The position numbers were made by a program, and so were the translations under genes. A stretch of 64,000 bases of DNA from an uncultured bacterium (GTDB taxonomy: Bacteria > Planctomycetota > UBA8742 > UBA2392): the NCBI GenBank assembly GCA_938014885.1, contig CALLQI010000022.1:124001-188000 (forward strand). Direction: 5' to 3'. This document shows, piece by piece, positions 27,033-35,147 of the stretch (the first letter of the stretch is position 1; every line of letters begins with the position of its first letter). The notes under the pieces were generated by a model. It ran no database searches, was not told the origin of the DNA, and saw only the letters and a list, made by a program, of their open reading frames with translations.

Positions 27033-27428
27033 ATGGCTGCGCTTGATCCTGAGGACTTGGATGTTTGGAAGCTGTCTATGAGTCTTGTGACGGCGCTCTA
27101 TCGCGAGACCGCGCAATGGCCAGATTCAGAACGCTTCGGATTGATCAGTCAGATTCGGCGAGCGGCGGTATCGGTGCCCACGAACATTGCGGAAGGACAC
27201 GGCAGGAGTACCACTCGTGAGTACCTGCGTTTCCTGGACATTGCAGACGGCTCGCTGGCTGAAGTGCGGACCCTGCTGCAGATCGCATGCAGCATCGAGT
27301 TCGCAACGGCAGAATCGACCGAGAAGTACCTGACAGAAGCACGCCAAGTAGGCCGCCTACTCGGCGGTCTAAAGAGGGCGCTAAGGAAGAAGCTAAGAGG
27401 CCCAGAACAGCAAGGCCCAACGCAATAG
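27033..27428 (+). CDS. Four-helix-bundle protein (S23 / 23S rRNA intervening-sequence type)
   Basis: A 131-residue protein with hallmarks of this family: DVWKLSMSLVTALYRET near the start, then SQIRRAAVSVPTNIAEGHGR, then a LRFLDIADGSLAEVRTLLQIA helix. These small helical-bundle proteins are often encoded in intervening sequences of 23S rRNA genes or scattered singly in genomes; relatives include the Avd accessory protein of diversity-generating retroelements. The gene sits between tldD and tldE, which are normally adjacent or unlinked, and is bounded on both sides by mirror-image heptad repeats. That suggests it arrived as a unit. No reverse transcriptase or other mobility gene is nearby. Confidence 0.87.
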   Translation: MAALDPEDLDVWKLSMSLVTALYRETAQWPDSERFGLISQIRRAAVSVPTNIAEGHGRSTTREYLRFLDIADGSLAEVRTLLQIACSIEFATAESTEKYLTEARQVGRLLGGLKRALRKKLRGPEQQGPTQ

Positions 27429-27462
27429 GCCAAGGCAGAAGGCAATCAGCAGTTGGCCTCAC

Positions 27463-27531
27463 GCAGTTGGCAGTCCGCAGTAGCCGTTCGCAGTTCACCA
27501 CCGAGCACCGAGCACCAAACACCGAGCACTG
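27463..27531. repeat. Compound heptanucleotide repeat, right flank of the four-helix-bundle gene
   Basis: GCAGTTG, GCAGTCC, GCAGTAG, a 6-base unit and GCAGTTC (27463-27496) are followed in register by ACCACCG, AGCACCG, AGCACCA, AACACCG and AGCACTG (27497-27531). The units are the reverse complements of those in the left flank, in mirrored order. The array ends 11 bases before the tldE start. Confidence 0.8.
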
Positions 27532-27541
27532 GAGAAAACAC

Positions 27542-28852
27542 ATGGTCGGCAAAAACACCACCCAGCTTGGCGCGCGCAGTGAGGCCTATGAGATGTTCCA
27601 GCAGGAAGGCCGCAGCCTGAACGTGTCCTATGAAAACGACCGGCTGAACGAGATTCGCCAGAATGAATCCAGCGGCATCAGCATCCGCGCGGTCAAGTCC
27701 GGCAAGATCGGCTTTTCGTACTCGAGCAAGATGGACGAGTTCGACTTCGTAGCCGATTCCGCCATTCGCCTCGCCCCCTACGGCAAGCCTTACGACTACA
27801 AGTTTGCCGACAAGGCGGCCGCGCGCGGCGAAGCCCCCGTCAACCCCGCCTGCGGCGAGCTGTCCGTGGAACAGATTGTCGAAACCGGCAACCGCCTGCG
27901 CGACATGATCAAGCAGGCCCACCCGGAAGCGCTGGCGGAATGCAGCATCGGCGGCGGCATCGGCCGCACGCGCATCGTCACCAGCGGGGGGCAGGAATCA
28001 ATCGAAGACAGCAGCAGCTTCGGTTATTACGTCGGCGTCAAAATCGCCGAGGAAGGCAATTTCCTGTTCGCCTACCGCGGCCGCAGCAGCAGCCAGCCCA
28101 TCGCCGAGTCCGAGATGATGCAGAACGCCCGCGAGGCCTGCGACGAGTTTGCGGCCGCGCGCAAGACTCTGCCGTTCAAGTCAGGCAGCTACCCGGTGCT
28201 GCTGACACCTTCGGCACTCAGCGACATCCTGATGCCGATTGAGGTATCGGTGAACGGCATCAACATTGCCAAGAAGACCAGCAGCTTCGTGGACGCGATG
28301 GGCAAGCAGCTGTTCGACAAGCGCCTCACGATCACCGACGACCCCTTCCACGCCGAAGGCCCCAGCGGCACCACCTTTGACGGCGAAGGCGTGCCCGCAT
28401 CCAAGCGCGCTATCATCGACGCCGGCGTGCTGAAGGGTTTCGTGCACACACTCAGCACGGCCCAGAAAAGTGGCCACACGCCCACGGGCAACGCGCAACG
28501 CAGCGTAAGTTCGCTGCCGATGCCGGGCTGGCACAACATGATCATGGACGCCGGCACCGACGACTTGGCCGAGATGTATCGCCGCGCCGAAGGCGGCTTG
28601 TGCATCCGCCAGATGCTGGGCACATTCACCAGCAACTTCCTGGCGGGGCAGGTAAGCGGAAACATTTCGCTGGGGTTTGCGGTGCACGAAGGCCGCAACG
28701 CCGGCCGCGTGAAGAATTGCGCCCTGAACGTGAACGCATTTGAGCTGCTGAAAGACCGCATCCTCGCCATCAGCAGCAAGCGCGAATGGGCCGGCGGAGC
28801 CTACCTGCCCTACGTCCTTGTGGACGCAGTAAGCATCAGCGCCCGCGACTAA
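27542..28852 (+). CDS. tldE: TldE/PmbA-type subunit
   Basis: A 436-residue TldE/PmbA homologue. The start at 27542 follows GGAG; the frame is open upstream through the repeat region but that part is not protein-like. It lacks the HExxxH zinc motif, as expected for the regulatory TldE subunit. Family segments include SGISIRAVKSGKIGFSYSSK, SEMMQNAREACDEFAAARK and the C-terminal NFLAGQVSGNISLGFAVHEG. It should form a heterodimer with the TldD protein encoded upstream. Confidence 0.9.
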   Translation: MVGKNTTQLGARSEAYEMFQQEGRSLNVSYENDRLNEIRQNESSGISIRAVKSGKIGFSYSSKMDEFDFVADSAIRLAPYGKPYDYKFADKAAARGEAPVNPACGELSVEQIVETGNRLRDMIKQAHPEALAECSIGGGIGRTRIVTSGGQESIEDSSSFGYYVGVKIAEEGNFLFAYRGRSSSQPIAESEMMQNAREACDEFAAARKTLPFKSGSYPVLLTPSALSDILMPIEVSVNGINIAKKTSSFVDAMGKQLFDKRLTITDDPFHAEGPSGTTFDGEGVPASKRAIIDAGVLKGFVHTLSTAQKSGHTPTGNAQRSVSSLPMPGWHNMIMDAGTDDLAEMYRRAEGGLCIRQMLGTFTSNFLAGQVSGNISLGFAVHEGRNAGRVKNCALNVNAFELLKDRILAISSKREWAGGAYLPYVLVDAVSISARD

Positions 28853-28876
28853 CCGCGGAAACAAACCCACACTTTA

Positions 28877-28896
28877 CATCGGCATACTTGCCGATG
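28877..28896 (+). terminator. Hairpin after tldE
   Basis: A perfect 8-bp stem CATCGGCA/TGCCGATG with a TACT loop, 25 bases past the tldE stop. There is no T-tract, so its action as an intrinsic terminator is doubtful. Confidence 0.4.
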
Positions 28897-28968
28897 GCGT
28901 GGGCATGCGTTTCCAGGGCATGCACCGGCCGAAACTGATTTCTCAAGCCTCCGCCTTCCACTTAGAAA

Positions 28969-29012
28969 CCTTTCCACGTTCTTGACGTGTCAATACTTTC
29001 CCCGTGGAAAGG
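28969..29012 (+). promoter_or_regulatory. Leader hairpin that would cover the ribosome site of the slipin-like gene
   Basis: A 10-base inverted repeat, CCTTTCCACG (28969-28978) with CGTGGAAAGG (29003-29012). The 3' arm contains part of the AAAGGGGG ribosome site of the gene starting at 29019. The loop holds the near-palindrome TTGACGTGTCAA (28982-28993). It could act as a translational switch in RNA, or the inverted repeat could be a protein-binding site in DNA. Confidence 0.5.
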
Positions 29013-29018
29013 GGGTGC

Positions 29019-30335
29019 ATGATGTTCCCTCACCGCAAGTTCAAGATTGCTGACCATGAGCTGGGCCTGAAGTTCGTTGACGGCCGCTTTGCCGACGTGC
29101 TTCCGGCCGGTGAGCACCGCGAGTTCGACCCGCTGCGCCGCGTCACGGTTGAGACCGTGAACCTGCGCGACGTCTTCTTCCGTCACCCGCAGATCGACGT
29201 GCTGGCCAAGGCATTCCGCAACCGCGGCGCGCTAGCCCACGTGTTTGACCTGGCGGACTTCCAGCGCGCGTTCGTGTTCGTGGACGGCCGCTTCGAGCGC
29301 ATGCTGGGCCCGGGCACGCACATGCTGTGGGTTGCGCTGCGCAACGTCCGCGTCGAGTTCGCTGACATGCGCGAGGCCGTGTTCGCCAGCGCCGAGCTGC
29401 CGCGCGTCGTTCAGAGCGGCGGCTTTGAGGACTTTGCGACGGTGCTTGACCTGGCCGACACGCAGCGCGCGCTGGTCTGGGTCAACGGCCGCTTCCTGAA
29501 GGCGCTGAAGCCGGGCCTGTTCCTGCTGTGGAAGGGCCTGCAGGACGTGCGCGTCGAAGTGCTTGACGCCACGGGCGTGAAGCTTACGCACCGCCAGCTT
29601 CCGGCGATCGTCAACAGCCCGGGCGCGCACGGCGTCCTGCAGCTGCTGGTGGTTGAGCCGGGCCAGGTGGGCCTGTGGTTCCAGGACGGTACGTTCACCG
29701 CTGAACTGAAGCCGGACGTGCACGCCTTCTGGACCGGCGTCGGCCGCAGCACCTTCAAGCTGGCCGAGCTGCGCGAGCAGGCGATGGACGTCGCGGGCCA
29801 GGAAATCATGACCCGCGACCACGTCACCCTGCGCCTGAACGCCACGCTGGCGTTCCGTGTGGCCGACGCGTTGCGCAGCGTCAGCGCCGTGAACGACGCC
29901 AACGCGGCGCTGTACCGCGAGGCACAGCTTGCGCTGCGCGCCGTGATCGGCGGCCGCGAGCTTGATGCGCTGCTGACCGAGAAGGACGCGGTCGCGGCGG
30001 AGCTGCAGGCAATTGTCGCCGGCAAGGCTGCAGCGATGGGCCTTGAGGTGATCAGCCTTGGCATCCGCGACATCATCCTGCCGGGTGAGATGCGCGAGCT
30101 GCTGAACAAGGTCACGGAGGCCCGCAAGGCCGCCGAGGCCAGCCTGATCACCCGTCGCGAGGAGACGGCGGCAGCCCGCATGCAGGCCAACACGGCACGT
30201 ATCCTTGAGGGCAACCCGGTGCTGATGAAGCTGCGCGAGCTTGAGGTGCTGGAAAAGGTCGCCGGCAAGACCAACCTGAAGGTCGTACTGGGCGAGCAGG
30301 GCGGCCTGACCGAGAAGGTGATGAAGCTGCTGTAG
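29019..30335 (+). CDS. Slipin-like SPFH domain protein with repeated N-terminal DGRF modules
   Basis: A 438-residue SPFH protein. The ATG at 29019 is followed at once by a second ATG; AAAGGGGG at 29008-29015 could serve either. The N-terminal half has four copies of a short beta module: VDGRFADVLPAGEH, VDGRFERMLGPGTHMLW, VNGRFLKALKPGLFLLW and QDGTFTAELKPDVHAFW. The SPFH/band-7 core follows (about 245-400, with REQAMDVAGQEIMTRDHVTLRLNA). A short Ala/Glu helix and a C-terminal LEVLEKVAGKTNLKVV segment end it. No membrane helix is obvious. Slipins form membrane-associated rings and often pair with NfeD proteins; no NfeD gene is adjacent here. Confidence 0.83.
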   Translation: MMFPHRKFKIADHELGLKFVDGRFADVLPAGEHREFDPLRRVTVETVNLRDVFFRHPQIDVLAKAFRNRGALAHVFDLADFQRAFVFVDGRFERMLGPGTHMLWVALRNVRVEFADMREAVFASAELPRVVQSGGFEDFATVLDLADTQRALVWVNGRFLKALKPGLFLLWKGLQDVRVEVLDATGVKLTHRQLPAIVNSPGAHGVLQLLVVEPGQVGLWFQDGTFTAELKPDVHAFWTGVGRSTFKLAELREQAMDVAGQEIMTRDHVTLRLNATLAFRVADALRSVSAVNDANAALYREAQLALRAVIGGRELDALLTEKDAVAAELQAIVAGKAAAMGLEVISLGIRDIILPGEMRELLNKVTEARKAAEASLITRREETAAARMQANTARILEGNPVLMKLRELEVLEKVAGKTNLKVVLGEQGGLTEKVMKLL

Positions 30336-30338
30336 CAA

Positions 30339-30373
30339 CTTGTCGGCTTCCAGTTGTCAGTTGTCGGCTTGCT
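30339..30373. repeat. Heptanucleotide tandem repeat after the slipin-like gene
   Basis: Five units in 7-base register: CTTGTCG, GCTTCCA, GTTGTCA, GTTGTCG, GCTTGCT. It starts four bases after the stop codon and leads straight into the shared terminator at 30380. Confidence 0.7.
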
Positions 30374-30379
30374 TGAGCG

Positions 30380-30409
30380 AACCGGGAAGGCTAACGCCTT
30401 CCCGGTTTT
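30380..30409. terminator. Perfect bidirectional terminator overlapping the AraC stop codon
   Basis: A 12-bp perfect stem, AACCGGGAAGGC (30380-30391) with GCCTTCCCGGTT (30396-30407), loop TAAC, then TTTT. The stop codon of the converging AraC-type gene (30391-30393) lies inside the hairpin, so the stem also encodes its last residues. Confidence 0.9.
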
Positions 30410-31488
30410 GCCTTGGAAGCATTGATGGCCAGATCGGCGTTGCCGGGGGATGTTCGCCACTGTGATGGCGATTTTCCGGTCAGCTTCTTGAAGGCTCGGC
30501 TGAAAGCGGCTTCAGCTTCGTAGCCTACTTCGCGGGCTATGGTTGCGATCTTGGTTGTGCCCGTTGCCAGCAGGTTTGCAGCCAACTGCATGCGCCAGCG
30601 GGCGAGGTACTGCATGGGTGGCACGCCTACAAGCTCGGCAAAGCGTTGTGCCATGACGCTGCGTGATAACCCGCTGCGGTCCGCCAGCAGCTCAATGGTC
30701 CAGGGTGCGGCGGGCTGGGCGTGCAACAGACCAAGCGCGTTGCCAACTGCCGGGTCGCGCAGGCTGGCCAGCCAGCCGGTTGTTTCTGCGGACAATGCGG
30801 CCACATGGCGGCGCACAGCTTCGATGAACAACAGTTCACTCAGCCGCGCAAGGACAGTTTCGCCGCCCGGGGTCGGCGACGAACACTCCGCAAGTGCGGT
30901 TTGGACGAACGACCCAAGCCAGTTGCCGCCGGTTCCGGAGTCGCCGCGCAACAGCATCACCGGCGGCAGCGTTTCCAGCAGCGGGTTGAATGGCCGCGAA
31001 TCGCAGCCTAGGAAGCCGCAGATCAAGTGCGCCTTGGGGTCGCCCCCTTGCCCTTGCGAGATTCGCACCGGCAGGCGCGGGTGCGCGTCACGACGGAACA
31101 GGGCCAGGTCAGCAGGGGCCCGCAGGCCGGGCTCGCTTGCCAGGCAGTGCGCGTGGCCTTGCGGAAAAATCACCAGATCGCCCGCCGACAGTGCAAGCGG
31201 CTCCTGCCCCACCTGCCAGGCGTGGCAGCGGCCGCTGGTGAGCACGTGAAACGAAATCACGTGTTGCGAGCCGGGCATCAGGCCCTCGGCTACTGAGGCT
31301 GAAAGGGGCGACTCCGCCACCCACGGTGCCGATGCGTGCACGTCAAAGAAGACCGCGCCGTTCAGGCGCACGGCCCGCAGAACGTCGGAGAGCACGTCCA
31401 CGCGCGGGCCGGACGATTGGTCAACGGGTGCGGACGGGCGGTCATTCACGGGCCGGGTCCCCGGGGGTACCACTGAGAAGTCGCGCAT
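30391..31488 (-). CDS. AraC family transcriptional regulator with N-terminal cupin
   Basis: A 365-residue regulator. Residues about 30-235 are a cupin-type ligand domain of the AraC_binding_6 kind (HAWQVGQEPLALSAGDLVIFPQGHAH). Residues about 255-345 contain the two AraC helix-turn-helix motifs, including IELLADRSGLSRSVMAQRF and IATIAREVGYEAEAAFSRAFKK, ending with GKSPSQWR. It is divergent from the methyltransferase gene, with only 22 bases between starts, so it probably controls that gene and itself. The inducer is unknown. Confidence 0.9.
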   Translation of the reverse strand: MRDFSVVPPGTRPVNDRPSAPVDQSSGPRVDVLSDVLRAVRLNGAVFFDVHASAPWVAESPLSASVAEGLMPGSQHVISFHVLTSGRCHAWQVGQEPLALSAGDLVIFPQGHAHCLASEPGLRAPADLALFRRDAHPRLPVRISQGQGGDPKAHLICGFLGCDSRPFNPLLETLPPVMLLRGDSGTGGNWLGSFVQTALAECSSPTPGGETVLARLSELLFIEAVRRHVAALSAETTGWLASLRDPAVGNALGLLHAQPAAPWTIELLADRSGLSRSVMAQRFAELVGVPPMQYLARWRMQLAANLLATGTTKIATIAREVGYEAEAAFSRAFKKLTGKSPSQWRTSPGNADLAINASKAKPGRR

Positions 31489-31510
31489 ACTTCAACAAGG
31501 AGACCGATAC

Positions 31511-32335
31511 ATGTCCAACACCGCCACCGTAACCGAGCCAGGCCAGTACGATGCCCTGCGCGCCCGCCAGAAGGCCACATGGGCCTCGGGCGACTATGCC
31601 CGCATCGGCGTCACGCTGCAGATCGTCGGCGAAACCCTGTGCGAGGCCATGGACTTGAAGCCCGGCAGCCGCGTGCTCGATGTGGCCGCCGGAAACGGAA
31701 ACGCCACGCTGGCGGCCGCACGCCGCTTTTGCGATGTCGTCTCTACCGACTACGTGCCCGCGTTGCTGGCAGGTGGCCAGAAGCGCGCTGAGGCTGAAGG
31801 CCACCCGGTTGCGTTCATTGAGGCGGCCGCCGAGGCACTGCCGTTTGACGACCACTCGTTCGATGCCGTGCTATCGACGTTCGGTGTGATGTTCGCGGCC
31901 GACCATGCCACGGCCGCGCGGGAGATGCTGCGCGTGACCCGGCCCGGTGGTGTGATCGGCCTGGCGAACTGGACGCCGGGCGGGTTCATCGGCGCACTGT
32001 TCAAGGTGATCACGGGACACGTGCCCCCGCCGGCGGGCGCGGTATCGCCCTTGCGCTGGGGAACTGAGGCCGGGCTGGCCGAACTGTTCGGCGCAAAGGA
32101 CGTTCGCGTGGCGTCGCGGCACTACAACTTCCGCTATCGGTCGGCCGCCCACTTTGTCGAGATGTTCCGGACGTGGTACGGGCCCGTGCTCCGCGCCTTT
32201 GAGGCCATGCCGGCAGACAAGCGCCCTGCGCTCGAGGCTGACCTGCTGGAGCTGGTAGCGCAGTGGAATCGCTCGGGCGATGAGACGGTGGTGGTGCCCT
32301 CGGAATACGTCGAGGTACTGATCGAGCGCGCCTAA
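31511..32335 (+). CDS. Class I SAM-dependent methyltransferase
   Basis: A 274-residue methyltransferase with an AAGGAG ribosome site. Motif I VLDVAAGNGNATLAAARRF (about residues 56-74) binds SAM; EAAAEALPFDDHSFDAVLSTFGVMF is motif II/III, and MLRVTRPGGVIGLANWTPGGF is the post-motif. This is the UbiE/Methyltransf_11 type, acting on small molecules or lipids. Substrate is unknown. It is paired divergently with the AraC-type regulator, a common arrangement for inducible detoxification or tailoring enzymes. Confidence 0.85.
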   Translation: MSNTATVTEPGQYDALRARQKATWASGDYARIGVTLQIVGETLCEAMDLKPGSRVLDVAAGNGNATLAAARRFCDVVSTDYVPALLAGGQKRAEAEGHPVAFIEAAAEALPFDDHSFDAVLSTFGVMFAADHATAAREMLRVTRPGGVIGLANWTPGGFIGALFKVITGHVPPPAGAVSPLRWGTEAGLAELFGAKDVRVASRHYNFRYRSAAHFVEMFRTWYGPVLRAFEAMPADKRPALEADLLELVAQWNRSGDETVVVPSEYVEVLIERA

Positions 32336-32346
32336 GCGATGAATGC

Positions 32347-32378
32347 AAACACCCCCGGCTTGCCGGGGGTGTTTTGTT
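32347..32378. terminator. Strong bidirectional terminator
   Basis: Stem AAACACCCCCGGC (32347-32359) with GCCGGGGGTGTTT (32362-32374) and TTTTGTTT downstream. It lies between the converging methyltransferase and glutamate dehydrogenase genes. Confidence 0.92.
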
Positions 32379-32407
32379 TGTGCGGCCGGGATGGCAACGG
32401 CCCTATG

Positions 32408-33679
32408 CTAGTTGCCGCGTTGGGCTTCGGCTTCGCCTACTCGCTTGATGGCGGCCACAAAGGCTGCAGTACGCATGCTGCACTTTTCTTTCTTGGCGAG
32501 TTCCTGCACTTCGCGCACGGCTTTGCGCATCTTGCGGTCAAGCTCAGCGTTGACCTTGTCTTCTTCCCAATAGAACTGGGTCAGGTTCTGGGTCCACTCG
32601 AAGTAGCTGACCGTCACGCCGCCCGCGTTGGCGAGAATGTCGGGGATCACTTCAATCCCGCGCTCGTGCAGCTCGTCGTCGGCTTCGGGCATGGTCGGGT
32701 GGTTGGCGGCTTCGATGATGAGCGGCGCCTTGATGCTGCTGGCGTTGGACGGCGTGATCACGTCGCCAAGCGCCGCCGGGATCAGGCAGTCCACGTTCAG
32801 GCCGAACAGGTCCTGGTTGTTCATCACCTCGGCCTTGGGGAATCCGGCCACAGTGCGTTTTTCGCGGAACCAGTCCCATAGGGCCGGAATATCCAGCCCG
32901 TTCTTGTTGTAGACGCCACCCTTCACGTCCGTGATGGCGACAACCTTGCCCCCACGTTCGTGCCAGAACTTGGCGGTGTAGCTGCCCACGTTGCCGAAGC
33001 CCTGGATCGCGCAGGTCTTGCCCGCCAGCTTGTCGTTGCGGCGCAGGTAGTACTCGTCAGCGCAGCTCAGCACACCGAACGCTGTGGCCGTAACACGGCC
33101 CTGGCTGCCGCCGAGCGTGACCGGCTTGCCGGTGACTACGCCGGGGCTGTAGCCACGGCGGCTGCTGTATTCGTCCATCAACCAGGCCATCACGTTGCCG
33201 TCGGTGCCCATATCGGGTGCCGGAATGTCGCGCTGCGGGCCGAGCACAATGGCGATGCGTGCCGTGAACTTGCGGGTCAGGCGCTCAAGCTCCAGCGCGC
33301 TCATGTTCATGGGGTCGCAGGCCACGCCACCTTTGGCGCCACCGAACGGGACGTCAAGCAACGCGGTCTTCCACGTCATCAGGCTGGCCAGCGCGCGGAC
33401 TTCGTCTTTGTCTACTTCGGGGTGATAGCGGATACCGCCCTTCCAGGGGCCGCGCGCGCCATTGTGCTGGATGCGATAGCCCGTGTAGACGTGGATCTTG
33501 CCGCTGTCCATACGCACCGGCACCGAAACTGTGACTTCGCGGAACGGCGTCTTCAGTATCTCGCGCAGCGACTGGTCCATGCCCAGCCGGTCTGCAGCTT
33601 TGTCGAACAGTGAGTTGACGGCTTCGAAGGCGTTGTAGCGCCCGGCGGTTTTGTAGCGGCCGGTGATCTGGTTGGCCAT
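32408..33679 (-). CDS. gdhA: Glutamate dehydrogenase (Glu/Leu/Phe/Val dehydrogenase family)
   Basis: A 423-residue protein, normal for the hexameric dehydrogenase; the start at 33679 has AGGGA upstream. It catalyses reversible oxidative deamination of glutamate to 2-oxoglutarate and ammonia. Diagnostic segments are GPWKGGIRYHP, VPFGGAKGGV with the catalytic lysine, DIPAPDMGTDGNVMAW, the Rossmann motif CAIQGFGNVGSYTA, and EAANHPTMPEAD. Cofactor choice is not certain; the Asp near the end of the second strand (AITDVKGG) hints at NAD. An Rrf2 regulator gene lies 127 bases upstream on the same strand. Confidence 0.93.
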   Translation of the reverse strand: MANQITGRYKTAGRYNAFEAVNSLFDKAADRLGMDQSLREILKTPFREVTVSVPVRMDSGKIHVYTGYRIQHNGARGPWKGGIRYHPEVDKDEVRALASLMTWKTALLDVPFGGAKGGVACDPMNMSALELERLTRKFTARIAIVLGPQRDIPAPDMGTDGNVMAWLMDEYSSRRGYSPGVVTGKPVTLGGSQGRVTATAFGVLSCADEYYLRRNDKLAGKTCAIQGFGNVGSYTAKFWHERGGKVVAITDVKGGVYNKNGLDIPALWDWFREKRTVAGFPKAEVMNNQDLFGLNVDCLIPAALGDVITPSNASSIKAPLIIEAANHPTMPEADDELHERGIEVIPDILANAGGVTVSYFEWTQNLTQFYWEEDKVNAELDRKMRKAVREVQELAKKEKCSMRTAAFVAAIKRVGEAEAQRGN

Positions 33680-33806
33680 TGCTTGTCCCTGCGTGGAATC
33701 GCGGCCAAAGACCGCGAAAGTCATGTCGCCCCTGCCATGGGAAGCAACGCTTCCCACCTCGCGCGGACTATGCATTGCGCGATGCACGGTGCAAAGGGGC
33801 CGGATT

Positions 33807-34256
33807 TCAAGTGGTCTTGGCGGTGGCGGCAATCGGCCCGGCAATGGTTGAGCGGTTGCGCTGCTGCAGGTCCGCCAGTGTGTAGCGCGAAAGCAGCTTG
33901 CCTACCTGTTCTTCCACTTCGCCGAACACGTCGCGCATCATGCAGTCGGCATAGAGCGTACAGTCACTCTCGGTGGCAAAGCACTCAAACACGCGGGTCG
34001 GGCCGTCAATCTCAACCAGCACCTCATGAAGCGTGAGTTCCGACGGATCCACCGCCAGCACAAAGCCGCCCGACGGGCCCTTGAGGCTGCGCACGACACC
34101 CTTGCGCGCCAACTGCTGCAGAATCTTGCTCAGGAACGCCTTGGGGATCAGCAGCTTCTCGGCCACTTCATTCAAGGTCACGGGGCCGCGCGTGCGGCGT
34201 TCAGCCAGATAGATGAGAGCGCGCAGACCGTAGTCACTTTTGCGGCTGAAGATCAC
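33807..34256 (-). CDS. Rrf2 family transcriptional regulator with three conserved cysteines
   Basis: A 149-residue regulator. The GTG start at 34256 follows AAGGA and gives the family N-terminus (MIFSRKSDYGLRALIYLA). The winged helix includes VTLNEVAEKLLIPKAFLSKILQQLARKGVV and SLKGPSGGFVLA. Cysteines in the pattern C-x6-C-x5-C (CFATESDCTLYADC) match those that bind an Fe-S cluster in IscR and NsrR, so it probably senses Fe-S status, nitric oxide or redox. It may act on the downstream glutamate dehydrogenase gene or on its own promoter. Confidence 0.88.
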   Translation of the reverse strand: MIFSRKSDYGLRALIYLAERRTRGPVTLNEVAEKLLIPKAFLSKILQQLARKGVVRSLKGPSGGFVLAVDPSELTLHEVLVEIDGPTRVFECFATESDCTLYADCMMRDVFGEVEEQVGKLLSRYTLADLQQRNRSTIAGPIAATAKTT

Positions 34257-34454
34257 AAGGCATCCTTGCCCACGGGGGGCGTAGCACCTCAATGGATACT
34301 GGACCAATACTACATTGCAGCGGACCCAAAATGTCAACCAAAGCAATGGCCGGGACTACGGCGCAGGCCCCAGTGGTTAGGGGGTAAGTGCCCGCTTAGA
34401 TAACGAACCGGGGGCACCGGCTGTTCCAGCCCCGCGACATAACCGGAGTTACCG

Positions 34455-34928
34455 ATGAAAACACATACCGAGTACCTGTACTTCAACACCAAACGCAAGC
34501 GCGAGTACATCCGCATCACTGACAAAGTCGAAGAGATCGTACAGCAGTCGGGCGTGCGCGACGGCATGGTACTGGTTTCCGCCATGCACATCACGGCCGG
34601 GGTCTGGGTCAATGACGCCGAGAACGGCCTGCTTGACGACATCGACCACTGGCTCGAAAGCCTGACGCCATACGGCAGCTACCCGGAAATCAAGTGGCCG
34701 GAGAAGGGCCAGGAAGGCCCGGTCAACGCCGTGCGCCACGAGTACAAGCACCACATGACCGGCGAAGACAACGGCGACAGCCACCTGAAAAGCATACTGG
34801 TACACCACCAGGTGATTCTGCCGATCACCGAGGGCAGGCTTGATCTGGGCACCTGGCAGCAGGTGTACTACGCCGAGTTTGACGGCCAGCGCCGCAAGCG
34901 CGTGATCGTGAAAGTGATGGGTGCGTGA
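34455..34928 (+). CDS. YjbQ family protein (UPF0047)
   Basis: A 157-residue member of the YjbQ/UPF0047 family. Motifs MVLVSAMHITAGVWVNDAE, RHEYKHHMTGEDNGDSHLKS, LPITEGRLDLGTWQQVYYAEFDG are all present, including the clustered histidines thought to bind metal. Some members have weak thiamine-phosphate synthase activity, but the physiological role is not settled. Its TGA overlaps the ATG of the next gene (TGATG), so the two are translationally coupled. Confidence 0.9.
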   Translation: MKTHTEYLYFNTKRKREYIRITDKVEEIVQQSGVRDGMVLVSAMHITAGVWVNDAENGLLDDIDHWLESLTPYGSYPEIKWPEKGQEGPVNAVRHEYKHHMTGEDNGDSHLKSILVHHQVILPITEGRLDLGTWQQVYYAEFDGQRRKRVIVKVMGA

Positions 34929-35128
34929 TGGGTTTCTTTGTCTGGTGGTACGAGCGACCGTGGTGGCTTCGCTGGGGCATCGCCTTGCTGCCGATCGTGG
35001 CCGGGCTCATCCGGCTTGCAACTGGCGTGATCTGGCTTTGGGCCTTCGCAATCGGGATTACGCTGGTCTTGATCAACCTGTACGACCTGGTGCGCAAGAA
35101 GAAGCCTGAAGACACGCTGCCCTGGTAG
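34928..35128 (+). CDS. Small two-helix membrane protein
   Basis: A 66-residue protein (MGFFVWWYERPWWLRWG) whose ATG overlaps the stop of the YjbQ-type gene. Two hydrophobic segments (about 15-32 and 34-52) are followed by a basic tail (RKKKPEDTLPW), giving both ends a cytoplasmic location. No family recognised. The coupling suggests co-expression with the YjbQ protein; a functional link is unproven. Confidence 0.65.
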   Translation: MGFFVWWYERPWWLRWGIALLPIVAGLIRLATGVIWLWAFAIGITLVLINLYDLVRKKKPEDTLPW

Positions 35129-35147
35129 ATGCCCCGGCACATGCCTT

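Noticed and set aside
26943..27531. Possible CRISPR array from the regular repeats
   Set aside because: Units are only seven bases, with no spacers and no cas genes.
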